64,000 nt of DNA from Acanthaster planci. Its lineage: Eukaryota > Echinodermata > Asteroidea > Valvatida > Acanthasteridae. Made by a program: the position numbers and the translations under genes. The notes beneath the pieces are model-generated. The model saw only the letters and a list, made by a program, of their open reading frames with translations. It was not told the origin of the DNA and ran no database searches. The stretch lies in assembly GCF_001949145.1 (NCBI RefSeq), contig NW_019091368.1:1196138-1260137 (forward strand). The letters run 5' to 3'. Of the stretch, positions 50,301-56,549 are shown in pieces (the first letter of the stretch is position 1; each line of letters begins with the position of its first letter).

Positions 50301-51349
50301 TTAACCCCAGTTACAGGGGTATTGCGTTCAAACTTGCTGGGGTCATCAAAGTACAAAGCAATGGCATTGGGAGGTCTGTTTGTCTGAAGATTCCACCTGA
50401 GCTCAAACTGAGGTTGTTGACTGGCCTGGCCGATCAGGAAGTAGCCATTTTCGTCAGTCATTTGACCATCCAGGACGATGGGGCTACGGTACGATGCTTC
50501 ATTCCTCCCACGGTAGGTTACGACGATCAAGCCATCCAAGACTATCCCGCCGACACCGCCGTCGTACAGCTCGATGAATTGGCCGGAGCCCTGGTCAACA
50601 CTGAACTCGTTGATGGCAATGTCTGGGTAGATGTTGGCCATGTCTGGTGGGAAGGACGGGAGATTGGGGAATCCCCCTGGAATGGTAGGCATCACTATCG
50701 GGGTCTCATCTGCCGTGCAGTTGTTGGGACCACCTGGGGTGATTGGGGTCAGCCGGAACTGGGACAGTGTCAGAGGGTCTGTTCCACCACACCTGCTTAG
50801 GGATTCGTCCTCTCTCCTCAGGTGTTGGCGCATCTCATCAAGAACCTGCTGGCCAGGTGTCAAGACATCGAGAAGAAAACTACTGTCCCTTCCTCTGTTA
50901 TCGTACACTACGGCATCCACCAACCTGTCAGCGGTGACAGACATGTTCGCAGTGAACAGGCTTGAACTGCCGTGATACAATGCGACAGCATCCACACCGT
51001 TCTGCAAGATGTCAATGCTGGAACTGAACGTCTGGTCTGGTACAGGACTGACAAAACTAGAGCCAATCACAAAGTAGGTATTTGGCCACAGAGTCCTGTC
51101 TTGCAGTGGTATGACAGCATATGCGGCATTAGTAGAACCATCATACAGTACGATAACATAGTCAGCTAACGATACCTGGCTGTCACCACTATTGTAGAGC
51201 TCAATAAATTCCCGAGTGTCTATTCGGGTTAGACTGTCAGCGTTCAACTCGCTAATCACAACTCCTGCTGAAACTAACTGGACAAAGCACACTGCCCAAA
51301 GCAGTAGGCCTACTAGCAATGTCCCATTTCCCAGCTGCATTTTGTCCAT
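17050..51349 (-). CDS. large type I membrane protein with ten tandem lamin-tail-like (LTD) domains (18 joined coding exons)
   Basis: Coding exons, 5' to 3' on the minus strand: 51349-49359, 48388-48241, 46643-46502, 45818-45604, 43156-42601, 41344-41201, 40485-40310, 38824-38464, 37720-37529, 37389-37228, 36083-35906, 28618-28263, 27869-27668, 26495-25683, 25149-24878, 21381-21202, 20031-19923, 17341-17050. All junctions are GT-AG and in phase; the sum is 6,489 nt (2,162 residues plus stop). Signal peptide 1-28. LTD-like repeats at about 29-211, 243-417, 421-602, 619-792, 797-983, 989-1164, 1169-1353, 1363-1546, 1551-1721 and 1732-1916. Each follows the pattern INEVN, FIELYDGG, LVLYNG, NGYFVIG, DAVALY, LVDAVVYG, LTPGQ, SLSRC, PTPG, NxC. 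Region 1917-2029 is unassigned; transmembrane 2035-2058; cytoplasmic 2059-2162 with NPVY at 2112-2115. In lamins this fold is nuclear; in bacteria LTDs are common on secreted proteins. Here it is predicted to be extracellular. Function unknown. Confidence 0.85.
18880..18938 (-). repeat. TTAA-bounded 59-bp palindrome, copy 1 (intron 18)
   Basis: TTAA-CCCTAACCCTCCTGAATCC, centre CCTTCACCTGTTGG, then GGATTGAGGAGGG and TTAGGGTTAA. The asymmetric centre is inverted relative to copies 3, 4 and 5. Confidence 0.9.
19923..20031 (-). CDS. LTD gene, exon 18: transmembrane helix
   Basis: Residues 2030-2066. A hydrophobic run of about 24 residues (VPVAVVIIVIVTIAVVAVML and on to YILY) is followed by the stop-transfer signal RRRQ, giving a type I orientation with the repeats outside. 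Acceptor ATCTAG, donor TATC|GTAAGT. Confidence 0.85.
19924..20030 (-). other. membrane-spanning segment coding stretch
   Basis: This marks the stretch of exon 18 whose product is almost wholly Val, Ile and Ala. It is the only strong hydrophobic segment in the joined protein apart from the signal peptide. Confidence 0.8.
21202..21381 (-). CDS. LTD gene, exon 17: membrane-proximal region
   Basis: Residues 1970-2030 (DEKLLNGSVYYQADMLALSK onward to KKCFSDCLSG). One N-glycosylation site (NGS) and a CxxxC pair. It is mostly predicted helical by eye. Acceptor TTTCAACAG, donor GGCG|GTGGGA. The frame stays open past the donor, but the continuation is not protein-like and has no membrane segment. Confidence 0.78.
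21526..21672 (+). repeat. degenerate tandem repeat, roughly 17-22 bp unit
   Basis: Repeated variants of GTCAAGCTATAGACCCTG (for example GTCAAACTACAGACCCTGG and CCAAACTATAGACCCC) occupy intron 16 just upstream of exon 17 on the minus strand. Confidence 0.75.
22721..22757. repeat. GC-rich hairpin
   Basis: AATGCCCCCA, loop GAAAC, TGGGGGCATT: a perfect 10-bp stem, extended outward by GGAGA and TCTCC with a small bulge. It lies in intron 16. Confidence 0.7.
24064..24260 (+). repeat. two tandem diverged copies of a roughly 95-bp unit
   Basis: Shared landmarks in the same order are GAGAGAACC, AGAGCAG, AACATCT, AATTRATG and CGGTCC. Copies start near 24064 and 24168. Confidence 0.65.
24878..25149 (-). 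CDS. LTD gene, exon 16: end of repeat 10 and start of the membrane-proximal region
   Basis: Residues 1879-1970. SISRCACC and TPGETNRC (Cys1916) end the last repeat. The following stretch (ILDAAYEVWVTNPRF, DDLRRQIVAGVSAECKC) does not match the LTD pattern. Acceptor TGTGCAG, donor AAAG|GTGAGC. Confidence 0.85.
25683..26495 (-). CDS. LTD gene, exon 15: rest of repeat 9 and most of repeat 10
   Basis: Residues 1608-1879. Repeat 9 closes with SISRCACC (Cys1697, 1699, 1700) and QENRC (1721). Repeat 10 starts VIISEVS, EYVELRGPPG, and continues GIFVIG, GAVSIY, LVDAVVF. Acceptor CTGACAG, donor TTCAG|GTCCGT. Phase 2 in and out. Confidence 0.88.
26948..27175. mobile_element. MITE-like element, about 228 bp, terminal inverted repeats about 35 bp (intron 14)
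   Basis: The left end contains GGGCCAATTTCACAGAGCTG and CTTAAGCACAAAA. The right end is its reverse complement with few changes (TTTTGTGCTTAAGCAGCTC, ATGAAATTGG). Inner arms (CCTTGCTTA with AGCAAGG, GGTTACCAG with CTGGTAACC) extend the fold-back. There is no coding capacity. Confidence 0.75.
27668..27869 (-). CDS. LTD gene, exon 14: repeat 8 closing cysteine and first part of repeat 9
   Basis: Residues 1541-1608 (QPNIC, then VIINEIKLDGDSVGFVELYD and KLYDSG, ending NGKSTNG). Acceptor TTCAACAG, donor ATGG|GTAAGA. Phase 1 in, 2 out; it lacks an ATG and is recognised by homology to the other repeats. Confidence 0.87.
28020..28160. repeat. intronic segment similar to 42160-42310
   Basis: Shared landmarks in order are CCATCACAAAMCCATC, AAGCTRTTCAAATG, TTGTTCA/CTGTTCA and CTTGTGACTGGTCT/CCTGTGACTGGTCT. 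It lies in intron 13, shortly downstream of exon 13 on the minus strand. Confidence 0.55.
28263..28618 (-). CDS. LTD gene, exon 13: rest of repeat 8
   Basis: Residues 1422-1541 (TNLNGFFVIG, FIQNGPDAVVLYH, NMVDVIVYH, DKLAPGQ, DESLSRC, SQPTPG). Acceptor CTGATAG, donor CCAG|GTAACA. It is separated from exon 12 by the 7.3-kb intron that holds the retroelement. Confidence 0.88.
29607..29661 (-). repeat. TTAA-bounded palindrome, copy 2 (intron 12), 55 bp
   Basis: TTAA-CCCTAACTGTCCTCAATCC, centre TTCACCTGA, GGATTGAGGACTGTTAGGG-TTAA. It has a shorter centre than the other copies. Confidence 0.9.
30410..30535. repeat. intronic segment similar to 41830-41985 and 46080-46265
   Basis: Shared landmarks are CTAAYRCAAAC or its variants, RGAATTAC, RACCTTAAGACTYATTTTG and GGTCACA/AGTCACG. 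This copy is in intron 12. Confidence 0.5.
30690..31047 (+). mobile_element. 3' tail fragment of a CR1-like non-LTR element
   Basis: An AT-rich untranslated stretch ends in TTGTAATTCAGCCTCTTGGC, TGCAAAGATTGAATA and then short tandem copies of CCTTAAA. This ending style (short terminal repeat, no poly-A) is typical of the CR1 group. There is no coding part. Confidence 0.45.
32300..34376 (+). pseudogene. broken non-LTR retrotransposon ORF2 (endonuclease end, reverse transcriptase, C-terminus), CR1/jockey-like
   Basis: In order on the plus strand: the end of an exonuclease-endonuclease-phosphatase domain (SDHSLIYA near 32450); RT start (RPISVIPTCMKILEK, 33159-33203); SGFRPMHSTQTCL (33264-33302); a conserved acidic strand (FDTVHNERLL); GVPQGSILGPLVFTLYINDL (33536-33595); YTDDTAIF in the YxDD position (about 33632); KYLGIWLD; and a C-terminal FRGVSLFNVLP motif. 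Stops and frame changes near 32757, 33036, 33327, 33608, 33803 and 33992 break it into at least seven pieces. It sits antisense in intron 12 of the LTD gene and is inactive. Confidence 0.85.
35602..35660 (-). repeat. TTAG-bounded palindrome, copy 3 (intron 12)
   Basis: TTAG-CCCTAACACTCCTCAGTCC, centre TCCCACAGGTGAAGG, ATTGAGGAGGGTTAGGG-TTAG. The same non-palindromic TTAG at both ends looks like a target-site duplication. Confidence 0.88.
35906..36083 (-). CDS. LTD gene, exon 12: first part of repeat 8
   Basis: Residues 1363-1422 (DIVINEVNVE, GEFIELTDKG, LVLFNG, SYWEMDLSGH). Acceptor TTGCCAG, donor ACAG|GTCAGT. Phase 1 in, 2 out. Confidence 0.87.
37228..37389 (-). CDS. LTD gene, exon 11: end of repeat 7
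   Basis: Residues 1309-1363 (GRSVVLEDANHATGDETINR, then Cys1329 and RPNNC ending at 1353). Acceptor CATCAG, donor CCAG|GTCAGT. The preceding intron, 139 nt, is the shortest in the gene. Confidence 0.87.
37529..37720 (-). CDS. LTD gene, exon 10: repeat 7, third segment
   Basis: Residues 1245-1309 (GGFLQDGPDAIALYRAP, then SLVDAIVYS and DKLLPG). Acceptor TTTCTCAG, donor CTG|GTACTT. Phase 1 in and out. Confidence 0.88.
38464..38824 (-). CDS. LTD gene, exon 9: end of repeat 6 and first half of repeat 7
   Basis: Residues 1125-1245. FSLSRC and SLNDC close repeat 6; VIINEVN, EEFIELYDGGVG, LSLVLFNG and GYFVIG open repeat 7. The acceptor CTTTCTCCAG gives phase 0; other AG dinucleotides nearby would break the frame or drop residues. 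Donor AGAG|GTATGG, phase 1 out. Confidence 0.87.
39311..39406 (+). repeat. exact tandem duplication of 48 bp, one mismatch
   Basis: Units 39311-39358 and 39359-39406, both beginning GGCTTCCAACTTACAGTGCA, differ only at TCCGC versus TGCGC. It lies in intron 8 and is presumably very recent. Confidence 0.92.
40310..40485 (-). CDS. LTD gene, exon 8: repeat 6, third segment
   Basis: Residues 1066-1124 (FMRHMYGAVALYRAST, then GLIDAVVYTD and NVLTPSTASG). Acceptor TGCCCAG, donor GGC|GTAAGG. Phase 1 in, 0 out. Confidence 0.87.
41201..41344 (-). CDS. LTD gene, exon 7: repeat 6, second segment
   Basis: Residues 1018-1066, reading DDFVVVLYGEGDASYWTIPL, then GYFIMG and AQFLFAD. Acceptor CCAACAG, donor GATG|GTAAGG. 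Phase 1 in and out. It has no internal ATG and is found only by splicing logic: it supplies exactly the LVLYNG and GYFVIG part that repeat 6 would otherwise lack. Confidence 0.87.
41713..41772 (-). repeat. TTAA-bounded palindrome, copy 4 (intron 6)
   Basis: Left arm TTAACCCTAACAGTCCTCA pairs perfectly with right arm TGAGGACTGTTAGGGTTAA; centre GTCTTCCAACAGGTGAAGGAT. It is the most regular hairpin of the five. Confidence 0.92.
41830..41985. repeat. intronic segment similar to 30410-30535 and 46080-46265
   Basis: It contains CAGAATTACTGGGAAAATGG, CCTTAAGACTCATTTTG and AGGTCACACATG, which match the other two segments in order. Intron 6. Confidence 0.5.
42160..42310. repeat. intronic segment similar to 28020-28160
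   Basis: It contains CCATCACAAAACCATCACAG, AAGCTATTCAAATGGACTG and CCTGTGACTGGTCT in the same order as the intron 13 segment. It lies in intron 6, close to exon 6. Confidence 0.55.
42284..42385 (+). repeat. minisatellite, 12/24-bp unit
   Basis: Alternating units TGGTCTTGTGCA and TGGTCTTGTGTC repeat about eight times, growing out of the unique TGACTGGTCT sequence that also occurs in the intron 13 relative. Confidence 0.9.
42601..43156 (-). CDS. LTD gene, exon 6: rest of repeat 5 and start of repeat 6
   Basis: Residues 833-1018, beginning FFWRGNPNRNPRLYN. Acceptor GGTTCAG, donor CTCG|GTCAGT. The repeat 5 consensus is drifting (GFYLIG, LVDVIIHG, SVNRC, APNHC). Repeat 6 begins with GLIINELNL and QFIELWD. 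Phase 0 in, 1 out. Confidence 0.87.
45374..45502. other. assembly gap (129 N) in intron 5
   Basis: Run of N. The LTD gene model needs no coding exon here: exons 5 and 6 join in phase and the repeat reads through. Confidence 0.99.
45604..45818 (-). CDS. LTD gene, exon 5: end of repeat 4 and start of repeat 5
   Basis: Residues 761-832. It carries the closing cysteine pair of repeat 4 (Cys768, Cys792; the usual SLSRC is ILRCYS here) and then IVINEVN...GQYVELSSGG...LNDLLL of repeat 5. The donor CTG|GTAAGAG is strong; the frame stays open about 70 nt further but leads to a stop and would duplicate sequence supplied by exon 6. Acceptor CTTACAG. Phase 1 in, 0 out. Confidence 0.85.
46080..46265. repeat. 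intronic segment similar to 30410-30535 and 41830-41985
   Basis: It contains CTAACACAAACCAGAACAG, AATTACCAAGAAAAATGACC and TTCAGCCTCATCTTGTGAC. Intron 4. Confidence 0.5.
46502..46643 (-). CDS. LTD gene, exon 4: repeat 4, LIDAVVYG segment
   Basis: Residues 714-761 (GSSADFPDGTLATSANLIDA onward, then LLDLLTPGQ). Acceptor TTGCAG, donor CAG|GTACTA. Phase 0 in, phase 1 out. Confidence 0.88.
48241..48388 (-). CDS. LTD gene, exon 3: middle of repeat 4
   Basis: Residues 664-713 (SYRAIDLHNYQTDADGFFVI and on to GAVAIYK). Acceptor CTGCAG, donor AAG|GTATGC. It enters in phase 2 and leaves in phase 0. It supplies the FFVIG and AVAIY strands of the domain. Confidence 0.88.
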
Positions 51350-51350
51350 T
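49359..51350 (-). CDS. LTD gene, exon 2: signal peptide and repeats 1-3 plus the start of repeat 4
   Basis: The exon starts at acceptor TTTCAG|A with ATG at 51349. Residues 1-664 include a signal peptide (hydrophobic core LLVGLLLWAVCFVQL, cleavage expected after SA28). Three whole LTD repeats lie uninterrupted in this 1,992-nt exon, whereas the other seven are split by introns. A proline-rich linker (about 212-242) separates repeats 1 and 2. Repeat 3 closes with CSCC (577-580) and Cys602. The donor is AG|GTAAAG, phase 2. The frame is open upstream of the ATG but falls beyond the acceptor. Confidence 0.9.
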
Positions 51351-54120
51351 CTGAAAGGAATCAAATTTAAACTAATACTTAAAATGTATTGCAACAATTA
51401 TGTCCAGTAACACGGGCTCTGCAATGGTACACAGTGCTGGTACATGTATGTCATTTGTTACATTTAATTCCTAAATATTCTTAAATCGACAATAGTTTTG
51501 GTAGTGTCTAAGTTAGAGTCTTCACTGCCTCATTTAGCAAGGCATCCGAATGGGACAAAATGTCTCTTACAAACAAAACTCTGGCTGTGGGTTATCACCG
51601 TGACTAACCCTTGGCCTACACACTATCCTGTGAACATGTGCCACAGTGACATCTCAAATCAATCCAACAGCATTAAACCGGTGCCCTTGCTTAAAAAGGG
51701 GCACGAGTGAAGGTCACACTAAAGACCTGAGACCTACAACTGCAGGCCATGTTCCACATTGAGCAGCTGTTACATCCCCCCCCCAACCAGCTTCAGACAT
51801 TACAGGGGGAGCCACAGTATCAGCTACATGTGGGGGGGGCCAAATTATGTTATGCATTTTACTGATGGGGGAAGCAGCTTCCTGGGGGGGGGCATCCCCT
51901 CATGCCCCCTTAGGCCCCTCCCTTAGTGACAGACTGGGCAATGGCTAGGAGTAACACAAGCACCTATGGCAAGTAGCAGTCCTGAGACACTAGCCAGAAG
52001 CATAAGCACATGTGGTATCTAAAGCCATAGCCACAGACCCATTCTGAGTCAGATTCTCAAAGAGTACCTTCAAGATCAATGACCAAACATGCTCAGAAGC
52101 AGCTGGATTGTATCTCTTCGTAATTCATCAGTTTAACAAGTGTCAAATGCTGAAAGTTCCAGAATGGAAAGTCCACTGTCAGCAACTTGATGGCCAGCAT
52201 GTAACCCGAGACTGACTTGGCATTGATGACCCACTGGCCTTCCTGCCAATACACTGATCACTCAGTGACCTGTGATTGCATTGTCCATTCATCCATGTAT
52301 GTTAAGTGGTAGAATATTTACCAGTGAGAATTTTTCTGGGTGAAATTCCCTTGAAATCATCAAAATCAAAGGTTGGAAAGTCTGCAAATATTATGCACAA
52401 GAGAGCTTCTTTTTCCCCAACATGGATTAGTCATAATGTTCAAAGTTTGAAGCACAGCTAATCCGTCTGTACAGTTTTCAAGAAATGAAAAATTACTTCA
52501 TGGTAGCATTATTTAATACCACTCAATACAACTAAGGACACACATATTGATTTGTAAATTTTCAATCAAAGTCAAGTTTCTGCTGAATGCACGTTTTTGC
52601 AAATACTTACTTTTTCTCAGTGAATATGTGCACTTTTTTTCCTGCCAAACACTTTTTTCTTGCCAAATAATGCTACTTCATATCTTAATCTTATTATTTT
52701 TAATTATGTATTCAAAATATCAATTTTTATTACTTGCATAAGTTTTCTTTCCATTTGTTTTTTGTGATCAATTGTTTCTGCTTTGTCATTCATTCTTCCA
52801 CGCTTTTATTACCCCTTTAACCCACATACGCTAGATTGCCATTTGCTCACTTGGAGAATGAGAAACAGACAACATCCCTCAGACTTGGCAAAATGCGCTC
52901 TTCTTCTTCACGTTATTGTGCAGCAACTTTGAATTATTTCAAAGAGTATAAAAAACTCTTTTCCAGCAATTGATTTGTTTCTTCATTTGACCCCTATATC
53001 CATGACCTTTGACCTTTTGAAATGAGGAAAAGTAAAAAAAATAGGGGGGGGAAGGCCTGTATTGTGTACAAAAGAATATATTTTCCTTTGAAAATGATAT
53101 CAACCATCAAATATGCATACACTGCAGAAACACTAACCAAAGCTCTAAATTATACAGCATTTATTCAAGTTTACAACAATTCGACATAATCAAGGGATCG
53201 GTAGTCCTGATCAGCTGTTAGCAGTTGTTAGCTGTGTTGTTAGTGATGATCGAACACGTTGAAAGCACCAGTGTAACCATGACCGTTTTTTGTTGTCATT
53301 TTGGATTTACTTTGCCACATTTCAGTTTGCAAGAATGCCTCTAAACATCGCCATACAGGTAACTACATGTACCTGTGCAACGTCAATGTCAATTGCAAGA
53401 TCATCTAAAGCTTCAATTTTAGAATCACTGGCATCAGTTTCTTGCAGAACTTCTTTCATAGTTAGTCTTGCCGTGGAGCTCCGACAACGGTTGCAAGTCG
53501 CACACTATTGTGCAAGTACATGTACATTCACCGTACTTGTCAGACACACGAAACTTTTGAAGAAACTGGATGCTCTGACTTTCGAAAGGTCATCTTTCTT
53601 TATTGCATCTGAAAGGGGAAGTTCCAAGCTTCACAACTGTAGAGGTCGCTATTCGCATGCATTAATATAATACCGCACAACAAAAAGGGAACTGATTTCG
53701 GGCGGTTTTGGGCACAAGAGGGACTAAAGGGTTCATATTTTGCTTTATTTTATCCATTTTTGTTGAGCAAATGTTTTTTGTTTTTTATGTTTTTTTTTCC
53801 TTCTTTTTACGTGAAATTCAAATTTAAGTGTTTCTTGTATAATTGAAACTTTTAATATTGACTTACTAGCGAACCACTGCAATTCAGCCTGCCTGCGAGA
53901 ATGGCTTTTGATGAATAAACCTTCAGTTCATTTCAGGATCATTTATAACTGAAGTCTGTACAGTCAGTGTCAATTTGGCATCAATAAAACCTGGCAGAAC
54001 ACTTTCATGGTTACAAACCCACGTAGAAATCAGTGTTTCACATTCCAGTTTCTTTTGAAATCATGTTTTCAAGCTCACAAAGGCAGCAAGAGGTAGAGTT
54101 ACTAGCAGAGATTTGAGTTG

Positions 54121-54179
54121 TTAACCCTAACACTCCTCAGTCCTCCAACAGGTGAAGGATTGAGGAGGGTTAGGGTTAA
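54121..54179 (-). repeat. TTAA-bounded palindrome, copy 5
   Basis: TTAA-CCCTAACACTCCTCAGTCC, centre TCCAACAGGTGAAGG, ATTGAGGAGGGTTAGGG-TTAA, 59 bp. Confidence 0.92.
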
Positions 54180-55759
54180 TTACATGTACACGGCAGTGTG
54201 AAGAATACCCACCTACACATGTACATGTATTAGACAATCTGATAACATTTGTGAGCAAGTTTTACTTCAAATGGAGTTGCAACATTGAGAATTAAAACAT
54301 TAAAACCGGGTGAATTCAACACTCGGGTGACTAGGTGTCATTTAACTGACAATGTCTAACATTAAAATAAAAGCTAATTCAAAAGAAATCTAAATGAAAA
54401 TACACTTTTCTCATAAAATATTCATTTTGTACCAATGCTGCAGGTCTCTGCAAGTACCCATAACATTTTACCATATTCCTTTGGCAATATTTGAGTACTT
54501 GAGAATTGCAAGAACATTAACATGAAGCAGGTCTCTGCGAAGTGTACAGGGCTGTTTCAGAATAGAATTTTAAGATTTAAAAAAACGCCGAGGATGGAAA
54601 TAGCTGTTTTCAATTGGTAACCAAAAACAGAAATCAACGTACCTGCATGGAGTGTGCGCACACTGTGGGTGACTGTTGCCTTACAAAATGGGCTCTTTGC
54701 TGTTGGATACAATGCACATCAATGAGTATTGATGTGCATGGATTCTTTGCTCTATGCTCACAGCAAAGGGGCTCATTCACAAGTCAAGTCAAACGAATGA
54801 GATATTGTGAGACCAGAAAGACGTTAAGGCATTAGCAGTCACTGTTACTAGGCTTTAAATCCTTGGCAATTGTGTTTATGTTGTACACTGTACTAACAAA
54901 GGTGGTGGGAAATGGAGTACGTACCCACAAGAGCATGGGACAAGAGATATGACACTGAATTTGCAAAGGCAAACAAATAGTGGCAGTGAGGTGGTTCAGT
55001 GGTTTCTAAAGAATTTGTTCATTATTTACAATGTTCTTTTCAAGCAGAGGTTGGTAGAGAGATGCAACATAATTATATGTCTGGACATTCTTATGACACC
55101 CTGAGGGCTATTTTGGACTGCTTGTTTTGTTACTAAAAGACTTCAATGACCTTGTGATTTTTTTTTCCTTTTTTTCAATTCAGGGCCTAATATTGTAGCT
55201 CTATTCACCAACCTGGACTAAGACCCTGGAACTTCACTGTGGGTTTAGTGCCTGTACTGGTACAGTGTGGCCTTGATGTGTCTGGGTCAGACCAAAGTTG
55301 CACAAGTCAGAAAAATTTGGCCATCAGAACAGAAACTCTAGACTGTGCAGTGGCTCAGCTGTGGATGCCACAGACACATTTTATATGGCTCAAGTTAATT
55401 AAAGCATTTTATCTTAGGCAAGAAACATTTGTCAAATTCTTGAAAGGAAATTTGCACTGTGCAAACATAAACGACCGTGAACTGTTGACCTTAAAGGGGT
55501 CTGTGATGTGAATTGCCCTTGAATTGTCCATGGGAGTATTCGGCACAACTTTCTACAAACTTTCAAATGTAACTGAACTACATGTATGTGACGGGTACCC
55601 CTTTCAAGTAAATATCATTCTAGCAATACCATTCTGAGTTGTAAACTGAACATCTAGACATTAGAATTTTTCACAGGATATGAGTGCATAACAAACTTTG
55701 TTAATGGTAAAAATGTAACCATGTACAGTGTACAAAGAAGATCACTCACGTGGGTAATT

Positions 55760-55987
55760 CCAGAAATTAGGTGTCCATTTTTTTGTGTCCCTGTCACATT
55801 TGACGTATGATTTTATAAGTTCAAAACACATTTTCTGATTTCTAAGAGTGATGAATCAATGCAAATTACATGCCAAACAAATAGTAATTGTTTGAAATCA
55901 ATCCCGGTGATATTTCCATGCCAAATAACAAAGGTCAGATGTAACAGGGACACGAAAATTTCACTCTTTTGGACCCCTAATTTCTGG
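55760..55987. mobile_element. MITE-like element with terminal inverted repeats, about 228 bp
   Basis: The ends CCAGAAATTAGGTGTCC and GGACCCCTAATTTCTGG are inverted repeats with one mismatch. An inner pair, TGTGTCCCTGTCACATTTGA with TCAGATGTAACAGGGACACG, extends the arms. No coding capacity. The older relative is at 14943-15143. Confidence 0.75.
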
Positions 55988-56510
55988 ACTTAACCAGGTA
56001 CACGAATTGCCATAGAAGCCTGAAGTACTCACTGATAAAGCAGTTTGGCAATTCTACTTGTCTAAGAAAGTTAAGAAAAAGTCAGAGTGCACCATGTAAA
56101 TTTGATCTTGAGTATGCTACACTCCCCATTCCTCCTTTCTTCCATTCAACTGAAGACGCTAAAAATGGGGGGGGGGCAGTCAATGTTGCATTGAGCTAGG
56201 CAGGTACCCCAAGAACTATAGGGTTCCTTGTGCATTATCAGACTGTGCTCCCACGAGCGTGGCGGCCGACACATGTACTTAGCAGGAAATTTCAAGTATC
56301 CCTTCTTTTAACCCGCTACTGACTTCCACAAAAGCATTTTTATGCATGGGCCTAAATACTTCAGTATTTTCACTGCTGAATTTGACATTTAGGACATACT
56401 AGAATCACTTTCTGATAGCTCATATACCATGGAAAGGGAAAATAAGTGATGTTCGTATATAGAACTCTTACAGGTCCTGCATGCTGTGGCACCATTTTTT
56501 AGCCTACTAC

Positions 56511-56549
56511 TTCAAGACCATAGAGCTACAGTAGCTCTATGTTCAAGAC
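56511..56549. repeat. perfect short palindrome between 8-bp direct repeats
   Basis: TTCAAGAC, then CATAGAGCTA-CAG-TAGCTCTATG, then TTCAAGAC. The stem is perfect over 10 bp, and the flanking TTCAAGAC copies look like a target-site duplication. Confidence 0.8.

Larger units (their letters stand above)
17342..51350 (-). other. introns 2-18 of the LTD gene
   Basis: Intron sizes vary from 139 nt (intron 10) to about 7.3 kb (intron 12, 28619-35905). Long open frames inside them, on either strand, show no conserved protein apart from the retroelement. They hold four of the five TTAA palindromes, a MITE, short tandem repeats and several intron-to-intron similarities, listed separately. Confidence 0.6.

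Noticed and set aside
50414-50800. 128-codon open frame on the plus strand
   Set aside because: It is antisense to LTD repeat 2; the minus-strand frame carries the conserved repeat.
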